Source: Streptomyces sp. NRRL F-2580
Lineage (GTDB): Bacteria; Actinomycetota; Actinomycetes; Streptomycetales; Streptomycetaceae
Direction: 5' to 3'
Length of the DNA stretch: 64,000 nt
Assembly (NCBI RefSeq): GCF_000720115.1
Contig: NZ_JOIR01000011.1
Location: 124,001 to 188,000, forward strand
In this document: piece by piece, positions 18,353 through 27,353 of the stretch
How the letters are laid out: the number at the start of each line of letters is the position of its first letter
How positions within the stretch are numbered: position 1 is the stretch's first letter
Made by a program: the position numbers and the translations under genes
Notes under the pieces: model-generated
What the model saw: the letters and a program-made list of their open reading frames with translations, nothing else
What the model was told of the DNA's origin: nothing
The model's database searches: none

Positions 18353-18386
18353 GCCGCCCGCCCCGGGTACGTCCGGGGCGGGCGGC
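18353..18386. terminator. Bidirectional terminator between convergent galE and GT4
   Basis: A perfect 14-bp stem GCCGCCCGCCCCGG with its complement around a GTACGT loop lies in the 94-base gap between the two stop codons. Confidence 0.8.
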
Positions 18387-18411
18387 CGCATGTGGTGCGC
18401 GGTGTGCGCGC

Positions 18412-19584
18412 TCAGCGCTCCAGGAAGGAGAACAGCTTCTCCCACCGGTCGGTGATGTCGGCGCTGGAGTACCGCTTCACCGCGTGGAAGGCGTTGTCCC
18501 CGAGCCGGTCGCGCAGCTCGCGGTCGGACATCAGCGCGTCCAGGTGCCCGGCCAGCTCCATCGTGTTGCCCAGCCGGGCCAGCAGCCCGTCCTCGCCGTG
18601 CTCGACGATTTCCCGTACGCCCGGCGCGCAGTCGAAGGCGGCCACCGGAACGCCCGCCGCCATCGCCTCCAGCAGCGTGATCGGGAAGCCCTCGGCCCGC
18701 GAGGCCTGGGCGAAGACCGAGGCCCCGCGCAGGGCGCCCAGCACGTCGCCGGTGCTGCCCATCCACTGCACGGAGTCGTCCAGCCCGAGCGAGGTGCAGT
18801 GCGCCCGCAGCGCCTCCTCCTCCGCGCCCGCCCCGTAGATCCGCAGGACCCAGTCGGGGTGGTGCGGCGCGGCGTCAGCCCACGCGTCGAGCAGCAGGTC
18901 GACGCCCTTCTCGAAGGCGAGGCGGCCCACGCACGCCACGACCTTCTCGGTGCGCGGGGCGGGAGTGTCGGGCATGAAGGGCAGCGGGTTCGGCATGCTG
19001 GCGACGTTCTCCATGCCCGCCCGGATCCACAGGTCCGCGTCCTCGGCGGTCAGCACCAGCAGCCGGTCGACCGCGGAGTAGTAGCGGCGGACCCGCTCGC
19101 CGCGGGTGGACTTGTGGCTGGCTTCGAAGGACTCGTGGCTCATGCCGATGACGCTGAGCCCCTTGGTGTCGGCGAGCGCCACCCACTCCATCGCCCAGAC
19201 CTGCGTGACGATGACCACACCACCCGGACGGGCCGTGCGCAGCAGCTCGCTCAGCTGCTCCGCCTTGACCCGCATCTTCGCCCGCCGGGCCGCCTGACGG
19301 CGCCGCTCGGGGGCGTTCAGCCGGCCCTTGATGCCGCGCAGCCGGCGGGCCGACGGCGGGTGGGCTTCGTAGAGCGTGGTCATCGCGTACGGCAGGTCCT
19401 GCGGCAGCTTCTGCCGGATCTCCTCGGCGACCGGGGCGATGCCGACGATGTGCACGCGGTGGCCGCGGTCCGTGAACTGACGGGCCATCTGGTGCGACCA
19501 GGTGGTCACGCCGCCGAGCTCGTCGACGTTGTTGGAGACGATGAAGATGTCACGGCCGCCCGGGGTGGTGGTCTCCTGGCTCAC
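18412..19584 (-). CDS. Glycosyltransferase family 4 (GT-B fold)
   Basis: 390 residues. The N-terminal Rossmann half has N-N-V-D-E-L-G-G-V-T-T-W near residue 14, the C-terminal half the GT4 donor site: C-V-G-R-L-A-F-E-K-G-V-D-L-L near 231 and the E-G-F-P-I-T-L-L-E-A-M-A-A-G-V-P motif near 315. These retaining enzymes use nucleotide-sugar donors. The GTG start overlaps the TGA of the upstream minus-strand polymerase gene (GTGA), so the two are translationally coupled. It probably decorates or initiates the polymer made by that neighbour. Confidence 0.9.
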   Translation of the reverse strand: MSQETTTPGGRDIFIVSNNVDELGGVTTWSHQMARQFTDRGHRVHIVGIAPVAEEIRQKLPQDLPYAMTTLYEAHPPSARRLRGIKGRLNAPERRRQAARRAKMRVKAEQLSELLRTARPGGVVIVTQVWAMEWVALADTKGLSVIGMSHESFEASHKSTRGERVRRYYSAVDRLLVLTAEDADLWIRAGMENVASMPNPLPFMPDTPAPRTEKVVACVGRLAFEKGVDLLLDAWADAAPHHPDWVLRIYGAGAEEEALRAHCTSLGLDDSVQWMGSTGDVLGALRGASVFAQASRAEGFPITLLEAMAAGVPVAAFDCAPGVREIVEHGEDGLLARLGNTMELAGHLDALMSDRELRDRLGDNAFHAVKRYSSADITDRWEKLFSFLER

Positions 19585-22469
19585 TTGCCGCTCCTGGTGA
19601 AGAACTTCTCGACGATCTGGCGGGCCGCGTCCCCGCGGTCGTACTCGCCGAACTCGGCGAGGAAGCGCTGGCGCGCCTGGGCGTACTTGACGTCCGCCTC
19701 CTCGAAGGCGGCGACCGCCTGCAGGAGTTCGTCCGCGGTGGCCACCACCGGGCCCGGGGCCTTCTCCTTCAGGTCGAAGTACGTGCCGCGGATGTCGGTG
19801 GCGTACTTCTCGTAGTCGTACGCGAAGAACAGCATCGGCCGGTCCAGGACCGCGTAGTCGAACATCACGGACGAGTAGTCGGTGATCAGTCCGTCGGCGA
19901 GGGCCAGCAGCGGGGTGATGTCGTGGTGCCGGGACACGTCGAGGACGCGGCCGGCGACCGACGGCGGCAGCGAGACGCTGTTGAGGTAGTGCGTCCGCAC
20001 CAGCAGCGTGAACCGGTCGCCGAGCCGGTCCGCGAACTCCTCCACGTCGAAGGGGAAGGTGAAGCCCTCCACCGCGCCGTCCGCGCCCGCCCGGAAGGTC
20101 GGCGCGTACAGCAGCACCTTCTTGTCCGGGTCGATGCCGAGCTCGGTCGCCAGGGGTCCGCGGACCCGCTCACCGCTGTCCGCCTCGGTCCGGTACGCCT
20201 CGACGAGGGCGTCGTTGCGCGGGTAGCCCGTGCGCAGCAGCACCTCGTCGCGCAGCCGGAAGCCCTTGGCGAGGGTGCGGGTGTCGTGCTCCGAGCGGAT
20301 CAGGAAGTGGTCGAAACGGTCGACGGCCTCCTGGAAGCGCTTCTGGCCGGCCCGGCCCTGCGCCTTGGTCCGGGGCTCGTGGAAGCCCATGCGCTTGAGC
20401 GCGGAGCCGTGCCACGTCTGGATGTACGTGGTGCCCGGGCGCTTGGCCAGCGCCAGCGGGAAGCCCTGGTTGTCGACCCAGTACTCGGCCTGGGCGAGGG
20501 CCCGCAGGTAGGGCCAGCTCCAGCGCCGCACCAGGGTGGCCTCCTTGGGGAAGCCGGTCGGCTTGCCGCCCGCGTACGACCAGATCGCCTCGAACGGCGC
20601 GCCCTGGCGCACCATCTCCTCGTAGATCGCCTTCGGGCTGTCGCTGTACTGCTTGCCCATGTGGCTCTCGAAGACGACCGTGCCCTTCTTGATCGGCAGC
20701 TTCGAGAAGACCTCGTGGTAGAGCTTCACCTTCTGCTCGCCGGAGCCCATGTTCCGGCGGGCCCGCAGTGCCTTGCGCAGGCCCCGCTTGACCACGCCGG
20801 CCGCCTTGCCCTGTATGGCGTTGTTGATCAGCGACTGGGTGCGTACGGCGGCGGCGCCCTCGGCGGTCAGGACGTAGCTGAGGTTGCCCTTCTTGGTCAT
20901 CTCCGGCCCGAAGCGGTCGGAGACCAGCCGGGTCAGGCGCGGCCGTACGCGCAGCCGGGCCGCCGAGTCCAGGTCCACCCCGCCCACCGAGACGCGGGTG
21001 GTCAGCCGCTGGCCCCCGGCGGTCAGCTTGAGGCGGACGTCCCAGACGGCGTCGATGATGCCGAGGGGGCGGACCGTTCCGGCGACGTCGGCGGTGCCGG
21101 TCCACTCGATCGTGTCACCGGCGTGGCGCACGCTTGCCACCGGGAAGCCGAAGGAACGCACGCCGACCTGCCGGCGGGCCCGGAACTCGAGCGTGGCCTT
21201 CAGCTCCGCGTCGGCCGGGATCCGGCCCAACGGGTTCACGAGGGAGCCCGACATCGTGACGGTGCCGCGCCCGTCGTCCTGGTAGGAGGTGAGGCGGTTG
21301 CCGAGCGTGAGGGAGGTGAGCGGGGTGGTGTGGAATCCCTGCTCGGTGACGTCCAGTATCCGGCGGGCCTCGGCGGCCTCGGCGGGGTCGGGACTGTCGA
21401 TGTGCCGCCCGCACCAGTAGACGCGGCCGTCGCGCTCGGCGAGGGGGGAGGTGAGCCGGCCCTTGTTGGTCATGGCGTCGGCGGCCGGGAGCAGGTTGTC
21501 CCAGTCCTCCTTGCCGAGCAGGTAGGCGCAGATCGCCTGGAGGTGGGTGACGTTCTCGTACGCGGCCGGGTCGATCCCCGCGAGGTAGCCGTTGGCCAGC
21601 CGGGCGAACTCCTGGCGGTACTCGTCGCTCAGCAGGCGCAGGTCGCGCAGGTGCAGCACCAGGTCGTGCTTGACGAACTTGGCGTCCTTCGCGGACTTGA
21701 TGTCCGCGTGGCCCTTGGCCGCCAGCAGGTCGTCGACGCGGCGGTGGATCTCCATCCGGTGGACGAAGTTCTCGATCTCGTGGCGCCGGTTGCTGATCGA
21801 CAGGGCGGCGGCCTTCTCGACCACGTTCCAGAAGTAGACGTGGTTGGGGATCAGCGTGATGCGGGCGGCCGCGACGTAGGCCTGCGCCGAGAACAGCAGG
21901 TCCTCGTAGTGGATGCCGACAGGGAACTCCAGGCCCTGCTCCAGCAGGAAGGCGCGCCGGTAGCACTTGTTCGTGGAGAGGGTGTCGTAGACCAGCAGGT
22001 CGGGGAACTCGGTGATCGATTCCAGCGTGCGGGTGCGCGAGTAGATCCAGGGGTACCACTCGGTGGTCTTGCCCCACCGGTTGTCGAGGTGCACGCGTAC
22101 GCACATGCCCGAGACCAGGTCGGAGCCGGTCCGCTCGGCGGCCTGCAGCATGTTCCGGCAGGCGTTGCGCTCCAGCACGTCGTCGCTGTCGAGGAACATC
22201 ACGTACGTTCCGGTGGCCTGCAGGATGCCGTGGTTGCGCGGCGCGCCGCAGCCACCGCTGTTCTCCGGCAGCCGGAAAGCGCGCACTCTCCCCGGATGCG
22301 CGGCCTCCAGTTCCTGGGCGACCGCGTAGGAACGGTCCTTGCTGCAGTCGTCGACGATCACGACTTCGACCCCGTGCAGGGTCTGGTCCAGAACGGACTG
22401 GACTGCTGTCGACAGACGCTCTGCGTCGTTGTAGACGATGACGACCACGGAGACGTCGGGCACGTGCAC
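19581..22469 (-). CDS. Bifunctional GT2 / CDP-glycerol glycerophosphotransferase (teichoic-acid-like polymerase)
   Basis: 962 residues. Residues 1 to about 230 are a GT2 GT-A domain (V-V-I-V-Y-N-D, D-D-C-S-K-D-R, E-N-S-G-G-C-G-A-P-R-N, F-L-D-S-D-D-V-L). A helical and beta-sandwich linker follows. From about residue 590 to the end it is a CDP-glycerol:poly(glycerophosphate) glycerophosphotransferase domain with T-W-H-G-S-A-L-K-R-M-G, A-P-T-F-R, R-T-H and T-D-Y-S-S-V-M-F-D-Y motifs. It should act at the cytoplasmic membrane face to build a sugar/polyol-phosphate polymer. GTG start with AAGGGA on the minus strand. A Streptomyces homologue has, to my recollection, been linked to spore-wall polydiglycosylphosphate synthesis. 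Confidence 0.9.
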   Translation of the reverse strand: MHVPDVSVVVIVYNDAERLSTAVQSVLDQTLHGVEVVIVDDCSKDRSYAVAQELEAAHPGRVRAFRLPENSGGCGAPRNHGILQATGTYVMFLDSDDVLERNACRNMLQAAERTGSDLVSGMCVRVHLDNRWGKTTEWYPWIYSRTRTLESITEFPDLLVYDTLSTNKCYRRAFLLEQGLEFPVGIHYEDLLFSAQAYVAAARITLIPNHVYFWNVVEKAAALSISNRRHEIENFVHRMEIHRRVDDLLAAKGHADIKSAKDAKFVKHDLVLHLRDLRLLSDEYRQEFARLANGYLAGIDPAAYENVTHLQAICAYLLGKEDWDNLLPAADAMTNKGRLTSPLAERDGRVYWCGRHIDSPDPAEAAEARRILDVTEQGFHTTPLTSLTLGNRLTSYQDDGRGTVTMSGSLVNPLGRIPADAELKATLEFRARRQVGVRSFGFPVASVRHAGDTIEWTGTADVAGTVRPLGIIDAVWDVRLKLTAGGQRLTTRVSVGGVDLDSAARLRVRPRLTRLVSDRFGPEMTKKGNLSYVLTAEGAAAVRTQSLINNAIQGKAAGVVKRGLRKALRARRNMGSGEQKVKLYHEVFSKLPIKKGTVVFESHMGKQYSDSPKAIYEEMVRQGAPFEAIWSYAGGKPTGFPKEATLVRRWSWPYLRALAQAEYWVDNQGFPLALAKRPGTTYIQTWHGSALKRMGFHEPRTKAQGRAGQKRFQEAVDRFDHFLIRSEHDTRTLAKGFRLRDEVLLRTGYPRNDALVEAYRTEADSGERVRGPLATELGIDPDKKVLLYAPTFRAGADGAVEGFTFPFDVEEFADRLGDRFTLLVRTHYLNSVSLPPSVAGRVLDVSRHHDITPLLALADGLITDYSSVMFDYAVLDRPMLFFAYDYEKYATDIRGTYFDLKEKAPGPVVATADELLQAVAAFEEADVKYAQARQRFLAEFGEYDRGDAARQIVEKFFTRSGK

Positions 22470-22657
22470 CTCGATCCCTTCGTTTCGTTGCGTTTCGTTC
22501 AGCTCATTCCGCTTATCTCGTCAAAGCTACCGTGTACCGCTCTCGGCTCAGGCAGGCCGACCGACGCTCCACCCTCGCCGTGCATACTTCTAAGGAAGAG
22601 GTGAGAGGCCGGTCCGGTCGCCGACAATCACCCGTTCGGACCCAGCAGGAAGTGTTC

Positions 22658-23653
22658 ATGACGAAGCTGTCCGTAGTTGTCCCTTGCTACAACGAAGAGG
22701 CCGTCATCGACAGCTTCGACGCGGAGGTCCGCAGGGTCCTGGACGCCCTCCCCGTCGAGTACGAGATCTGCTACGTCGACGACGGCAGCCGCGACGGCAC
22801 CCTCGGGAAACTGCGCAAGATCGCCGCGGAACACGGTGAGCAGACGCGCTACGTCTCCTTCAGCCGCAATTTCGGCAAGGAGGCCGGCATGCTCGCCGGC
22901 CTGCGCGAGGCCACCGGCGACGCCGTCGTGATCATGGACGCCGACCTCCAGCACCCGCCGGAGCTCATCGAGCGCATGCTGGAGCTCTACCGGCAGGGCC
23001 ACGACCAGATCATCGCCCGCCGCACCCGCGAGGGCGACAAGAAGCTCCGCACCGCCCTCAGCCGCCTCTACTACCGGGGCGTCAACCGCTGGGTCGACGT
23101 CGAGCTCACCGACGGCGTCGGAGACTTCCGCATGCTGTCGCGCCCGGCCGTGGACGCCCTGCTGTCGCTGCCGGAGTACAACCGCTTCTCCAAGGGCCTC
23201 TTCTCCTGGATCGGCTTCGACACCGTCCACTTCGACTACCGCAACGCGCAGCGCGAGGCCGGCGAGACGAAGTGGAAGTTCGGCTCCCTGCTGAACTACG
23301 GCATGGACGGCCTGATCTCCTTCAACAACCGGCCGCTGCGCATCGGCATCTGGTTCGGCGTGTCGCTGGTCGCCCTGACCGGCCTGTACGCGCTCTGGAT
23401 CACCATCATGGCGATCACCAACGGCGTCGAGTCCCCGGGCTACGTCACCCTCGTGGCCATCATCACGGGCCTGGGCGGCGTCCAGCTGATCATGCTCGGC
23501 CTCATCGGCGAGTACATCGGCCGCATCTACTACGAGACCAAGCGCCGGCCGCACTTCCTGGTGAAGGAGTCCCACGGCGCGGAGCACCCCCCGCGCGACG
23601 GCCGGACCAAGCCGACGGCGGAGCCCGCCGTCGTGGAGCGCAGCGCCCCATGA
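22658..23653 (+). CDS. Polyprenyl-phosphate glycosyltransferase (GT2, DPM1/GtrB-like)
   Basis: 331 residues from ATG 22658 (AGGA site 8 bases upstream); the longer reading frame from 22532 adds an unconserved arginine-rich stretch. The GT-A domain shows V-V-V-P-C-Y-N-E-E, D-D-G-S-R-D-G-T and M-D-A-D-L-Q-H-P-P-E, typical of enzymes that load a sugar from a nucleotide onto undecaprenyl phosphate. Two C-terminal membrane helices lie at about 233-260 and 270-295. The stop overlaps the start of the GtrA-like gene (ATGA), the usual GtrB-GtrA pair that transfers a lipid-linked sugar to the outer face for polymer glycosylation. Confidence 0.92.
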   Translation: MTKLSVVVPCYNEEAVIDSFDAEVRRVLDALPVEYEICYVDDGSRDGTLGKLRKIAAEHGEQTRYVSFSRNFGKEAGMLAGLREATGDAVVIMDADLQHPPELIERMLELYRQGHDQIIARRTREGDKKLRTALSRLYYRGVNRWVDVELTDGVGDFRMLSRPAVDALLSLPEYNRFSKGLFSWIGFDTVHFDYRNAQREAGETKWKFGSLLNYGMDGLISFNNRPLRIGIWFGVSLVALTGLYALWITIMAITNGVESPGYVTLVAIITGLGGVQLIMLGLIGEYIGRIYYETKRRPHFLVKESHGAEHPPRDGRTKPTAEPAVVERSAP

Positions 23654-24078
23654 GCCGCAGGGACCAGCTCGGCCAGATCTTCCGCTTCGCCCTCGTCGGC
23701 GGGGTCAACACCGGCACCTTCTTCGGCATCTACCTCCTGCTGCACCCGTGGATGCCGTACTTCGCCGCCTACTCCCTCGCCTTCGTCCTGGCGATGGTCG
23801 GCTCGTTCTTCATGAACACCTACTTCACCTACCGGACCCGGCCGACCTGGAAGAAGTTCTTCCTCTTCCCGCTGACGAACGTGACCAACTACGTCATCCA
23901 GTCGGCCGGCCTCTACGCCCTGGTGACCTGGGCGGGAATGGACACCCGGATCGCCCCGCTGGTCGCGGCGGTCGTGGCCATCCCGTTCACCTTCCTCCTC
24001 TCCCGCAAGATCCTCGTCCCGGGCGCGGCGCGGGCCCCCGAGCCGGAGCACGCGCACGACGGCCCGTCCAGGGTCTGA
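23650..24078 (+). CDS. GtrA family lipid-linked sugar flippase
   Basis: 142 residues, four hydrophobic segments, with the family pattern F-R-F-A-L-V-G-G-V-N-T at the N-terminus and F-x-x-N-x-x-x-T-Y-R in the middle (S-F-F-M-N-T-Y-F-T-Y-R). GtrA-like proteins are proposed to flip polyprenyl-phosphate sugars across the membrane. ATG overlaps the preceding GT2 stop, so both are made together. The C-terminus is a charged His/Glu-rich tail. Confidence 0.9.
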   Translation: MSRRDQLGQIFRFALVGGVNTGTFFGIYLLLHPWMPYFAAYSLAFVLAMVGSFFMNTYFTYRTRPTWKKFFLFPLTNVTNYVIQSAGLYALVTWAGMDTRIAPLVAAVVAIPFTFLLSRKILVPGAARAPEPEHAHDGPSRV

Positions 24079-24111
24079 AACCCCCGAGCAGCCCTTCGCG
24101 CCCACCCCGTA

Positions 24112-24117
24112 GATTGA
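24112..24117 (+). promoter_or_regulatory. -10 box (TAGATT) upstream of proB
   Basis: TAGATT lies 37 bases before the proB GTG at 24155, giving a leader of about 31 nt that contains the AAGGGGA ribosome binding site at 24143-24149. Confidence 0.45.
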
Positions 24118-24154
24118 GGTGGCAGGCATTTCGGCAAGGGGCAAGGGGACAGAC

Positions 24155-25282
24155 GTGTCAGCGGCTAGGCAAGGTGTCGTGGACGCCCGCAGGATCGTGG
24201 TCAAGGTCGGCTCCTCCTCCCTGACCACCGCGGCGGGCGGACTCGACGCCGACCGGGTGGACGCGCTCGTCGACGTCCTGGCCAAGGCCCGCAGCGGCGG
24301 CGAGAAGGAGATCGTCCTCGTCTCCAGCGGAGCCATCGCCGCCGGACTCTCCCCGCTCGGCCTGCGCCGGCGCCCCAAGGACCTGGCCCGCCAGCAGGCC
24401 GCCGCCAGCGTCGGCCAGGGGCTGCTCGTCGCCCGCTACACCGCCTCCTTCGCCCGCTACGGCCTCCGCGTCGGCCAGGTGCTGCTCACCACCGACGACA
24501 CCAGCCGCCGCGCGCACTACCGCAACGCGTACCGCACCCTCGACCAGCTCCTCGCCATGGGCGCCCTCCCGGTCGTCAACGAGAACGACACCGTCGCCAC
24601 GGACGAGATCCGCTTCGGCGACAACGACAGGCTGGCCGCCCTCGTCGCCCACCTCGTCCGCGCCGACCTCCTCGTCCTCCTCTCCGACGTGGACGGCCTC
24701 TACGACGGCGACCCGTCCCAGCCCGGCACCACCCGCATCGACGAGGTCCGCGGACCCGAGGACATCGCGCACGTCTCGATCGGCAGCGCCGGCAAGGCGG
24801 GCGTGGGCACCGGCGGCATGGTCACCAAGGTCGAGGCGGCCCGGATCGCGGCCGCCGCCGGGATCCCGGTCGTGCTGACCTCCGCCAGCCAGGCCGCCGA
24901 CGCCCTGGCCGGGCGGGGGACCGGCACGTTCTTCCACTCCACCGGGCGCCGCTCCGCGGACCGGCTGCTGTGGCTCCAGCACGCGTCGACCCCGCAGGGC
25001 CACCTGGTCCTGGACGACGGCGCGGTGCGCGCCGTCACCGAACGCGGGAGCTCCCTCCTCCCGGCCGGCATCGCCGCGGTCGAGGGCGACTTCGTCGCCG
25101 GGGACCCCGTGGAACTGCGCGCCGCCGACGGCCGCGCGGTGGCCAGGGGCCTGGTCAACTTCGACGCCAAGGAGCTCCCGCAGCTCCTCGGCCGCTCCAC
25201 TCGCGAGCTCGCACGGGAACTCGGACCCGCGTACGAGCGGGAGGTCGTCCACCGGGACGATCTGGTCCTGCTGCAGGGCTGA
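24155..25282 (+). CDS. proB: Glutamate 5-kinase
   Basis: 375 residues from GTG 24155, chosen because it follows AAGGGGA; the upstream ATG at 24119 has no site and sits at the probable transcript start. The amino-acid-kinase domain (about 1-260) shows R-I-V-V-K-V-G-S-S-S-L, V-S-S-G-A-I-A-A-G, V-N-E-N-D-T-V, F-G-D-N-D-x-L and S-D-V-D-G-L-Y. A C-terminal PUA domain follows (about 280-370). It phosphorylates L-glutamate, the first and proline-inhibited step of proline synthesis. proA lies 711 bases downstream with one small gene between. Confidence 0.96.
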   Translation: MSAARQGVVDARRIVVKVGSSSLTTAAGGLDADRVDALVDVLAKARSGGEKEIVLVSSGAIAAGLSPLGLRRRPKDLARQQAAASVGQGLLVARYTASFARYGLRVGQVLLTTDDTSRRAHYRNAYRTLDQLLAMGALPVVNENDTVATDEIRFGDNDRLAALVAHLVRADLLVLLSDVDGLYDGDPSQPGTTRIDEVRGPEDIAHVSIGSAGKAGVGTGGMVTKVEAARIAAAAGIPVVLTSASQAADALAGRGTGTFFHSTGRRSADRLLWLQHASTPQGHLVLDDGAVRAVTERGSSLLPAGIAAVEGDFVAGDPVELRAADGRAVARGLVNFDAKELPQLLGRSTRELARELGPAYEREVVHRDDLVLLQG

Positions 25283-25370
25283 GGTTCGGTAAAAGCGCAG
25301 CGCGGAGGGCCGGGGACTGGTCAACTGTGAGGGGCGGGCGGACACGCGCAGCGGAGACAGGAGGCGGCTG

Positions 25371-25778
25371 GTGAGACGAGCGCTGACCAGCGTCGGTCCG
25401 GGGGACGGCGGCGGTGGCGGGGAGGAGCAGGACCACGCCTCGCGCCTGTGGCACGTGACCCTGAGCGTCTCCGGCAAGCCGGCCCCGCTGTCCGAGGTCC
25501 GGCGCGGACTGGAACAACTGGCCCACGACCACCCCTTCCTGCTCACCAGCCGGTACGCGGACGACCACGCGGAGATCCGCTACTGGGAAGAGGCCCGCGA
25601 CCTCCACGACGCGGCGGCCGTCGCCCTGCGCCTGTGGGGCGAGCACCGCTCCTCGGCGCAGCTCCCGCCCTGGGAGATCGTCGGCCTGGAGGTCATCGAC
25701 CGCGCCACCTACCGCCAACGAGTGGCCGAGGGCTACGGCCCACCCCCAGCCCACCCGGTGGGCGTGCACCCGTACTGA
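25371..25778 (+). CDS. Small conserved hypothetical protein between proB and proA
   Basis: 135 residues, GTG start behind AGGAGG. After a glycine/acidic N-terminus of about 22 residues, a compact domain runs to the end with [25 protein letters not shown] and I-R-Y-W-E-E-A-R-D. There is no signal peptide or membrane segment. The His-Asp-His and tyrosine/tryptophan-rich core suggests a small-molecule-binding fold, but no catalytic motif is evident. Its position between the two proline genes is suggestive, yet I do not recognise a function. Confidence 0.75.
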   Translation: MRRALTSVGPGDGGGGGEEQDHASRLWHVTLSVSGKPAPLSEVRRGLEQLAHDHPFLLTSRYADDHAEIRYWEEARDLHDAAAVALRLWGEHRSSAQLPPWEIVGLEVIDRATYRQRVAEGYGPPPAHPVGVHPY

Positions 25779-25795
25779 TCCAGGCCCCGCCACTC

Positions 25796-25875
25796 CGGCC
25801 CCGCCGGCGTTTGAGGCGCGCGCTTCAACCCGTCCGGCGTTTGAGGACCGGGTCCGGGCAGAGCCCGGGAACGGG
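25796..25875 (+). repeat. Two copies of the dispersed CCGGCGTTTGAGG repeat
   Basis: The segments at about 25803 and 25838 each contain the CCGGCGTTTGAGG core, the second followed by a GGGTCCGGGCAGAGCCCGG palindromic tail. The same core occurs at about 38930 (variant) and, on the other strand, in the cluster at 53603-53860. Confidence 0.7.
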
Positions 25876-25979
25876 AGAAAGGGCGGGGCGGGGAGATGGC
25901 TCCGCGCAGCGGCCCCGCAGACGGCCGACGGCGGCGTCTCGGGGGATGGAACCCCATCGGCCGGGCACCGGCGGGGGAT

Positions 25980-25985
25980 TACCCT
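25980..25985 (+). promoter_or_regulatory. -10 box (TACCCT) of a leaderless promoter for proA
   Basis: TACCCT is separated by 7 bases from the proA ATG at 25993 and no ribosome binding site intervenes beyond a GGGCGG overlap. Confidence 0.45.
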
Positions 25986-25992
25986 GGGCGGC

Positions 25993-27276
25993 ATGACCTC
26001 GCTCGATGCCGCCACCGCCACCTCGCCCGTCATCGCCACCGCGCAGGCGGCCCGCACCGCCGCCGCCGCCATCGCGCCACTGCCGCGGTCCGCCAAGGAC
26101 ACGGCCCTGCTGGCGATCGCGGACGCGCTGGAGGCCCGTACGGCCGAGATCATCGCCGCCAACGCCGTGGACACGGACAAGGCCCGCGCCGCCGGCACCA
26201 GCGAGACCGTCATCGACCGCCTCACGCTGACCCCGGAGCGCGTCGCCGCCATCGCCTCCGACGTGCGCGACGTCGCCGCCCTCCCCGACCCCGTCGGTGA
26301 GGTCGTCCGCGGCGGCACCCTCCCCAACGGCATCGACCTCCGGCAGATCCGCGTCCCGCTCGGCGTCGTCGGGATCATCTACGAGGCCCGCCCCAACGTC
26401 ACCGTCGACGCCGCCGCCCTCTGCCTCAAGTCCGGCAACGCGGTCCTCCTGCGCGGCAGCTCCTCCGCCTACGCGTCCAACACCGCGCTCGTCGCCATCC
26501 TGCGCGACGCCATCACGGGGGCCGGCCTGCCCGCCGACGCGATCCAGCTCGTCCCCGGCGAGTCCCGCGACTCCGTCCGCGAGCTGATGCGCGCCCGCGG
26601 CCTCGTCGACGTGCTCATCCCGCGCGGCGGCGCCTCCCTCATCAAGACCGTGGTCGAGGAGTCCACCGTGCCGGTCATCGAGACCGGTACCGGCAACTGC
26701 CACGTCTACGTCGACGCCCAGGCCGACCTGGACATGGCCGTGGACGTCCTCGTCAACTCCAAGGCCAGCCGGCCCTCCGTCTGCAACTCCGCCGAGACCC
26801 TCCTCGTCCACCGCGACATCGCCGACGCCTTCCTGCCCCGCGCCCTCGACGCGCTCGCCGACGCCGGCGTCACCGTGCACGGCGACGCCCGGGTCCTGGC
26901 CGCGGCCGAGGGCGGCAAGGTCACCGCCCTGCCCGCCACCGACGAGGACTGGGCCGCCGAGTACCTCTCCTACGACATCGCCGCGGGCGTCGTGGACTCC
27001 CTCGACGACGCCGTCGCCCACATCCGGCGCTGGACCTCCGGCCACACCGAGGCGATCGTCACCACCTCCCAGGCCGCCGCCCGCCGCTTCACCCAGCTGG
27101 TCGACTCGACCACGGTCGCCGTGAATGCATCCACTCGGTTCACGGACGGTGGTCAGTTCGGATTCGGCGCCGAGATCGGCATCTCCACCCAGAAGCTGCA
27201 CGCCCGGGGCCCGATGGGCCTTCCCGAGCTCACCTCCACCAAGTACATCGTCACCGGCGACGGTCACGTTCGGTAG
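25993..27276 (+). CDS. proA: Gamma-glutamyl phosphate reductase
   Basis: 427 residues, aldehyde-dehydrogenase fold. The recognisable segments are [18 protein letters not shown] near 120, L-R-G-S-S-S-A near 155, and the catalytic cysteine region [11 protein letters not shown] near 258-268. It reduces glutamyl-5-phosphate with NADPH to glutamate semialdehyde, the second proline step. It has its own leaderless promoter rather than depending on proB transcription. Confidence 0.97.
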   Translation: MTSLDAATATSPVIATAQAARTAAAAIAPLPRSAKDTALLAIADALEARTAEIIAANAVDTDKARAAGTSETVIDRLTLTPERVAAIASDVRDVAALPDPVGEVVRGGTLPNGIDLRQIRVPLGVVGIIYEARPNVTVDAAALCLKSGNAVLLRGSSSAYASNTALVAILRDAITGAGLPADAIQLVPGESRDSVRELMRARGLVDVLIPRGGASLIKTVVEESTVPVIETGTGNCHVYVDAQADLDMAVDVLVNSKASRPSVCNSAETLLVHRDIADAFLPRALDALADAGVTVHGDARVLAAAEGGKVTALPATDEDWAAEYLSYDIAAGVVDSLDDAVAHIRRWTSGHTEAIVTTSQAAARRFTQLVDSTTVAVNASTRFTDGGQFGFGAEIGISTQKLHARGPMGLPELTSTKYIVTGDGHVR

Positions 27277-27278
27277 TC

Positions 27279-27332
27279 GACGCCTGGACGCGGTGTGGCC
27301 GGAATTCGGCTCACACCCTGCCCAAAGGCGTC
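27279..27332 (+). terminator. Nested hairpin after proA
   Basis: GGTGTGGCCG (27292-27301) pairs with CGGC-T-CACACC (27307-27317) around GAATT, inside an outer GACGCCT/AGGCGTC pair. Confidence 0.6.
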
Positions 27333-27341
27333 CCCCAGGTC

Positions 27342-27347
27342 TAGGCT
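27342..27347 (+). promoter_or_regulatory. -10 box (TAGGCT) of a leaderless promoter
   Basis: TAGGCT stands 6 bases before the GTG at 27354 of the first SVVFDE-motif membrane protein gene; there is no ribosome binding site. Confidence 0.5.
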
Positions 27348-27353
27348 GGTCCT

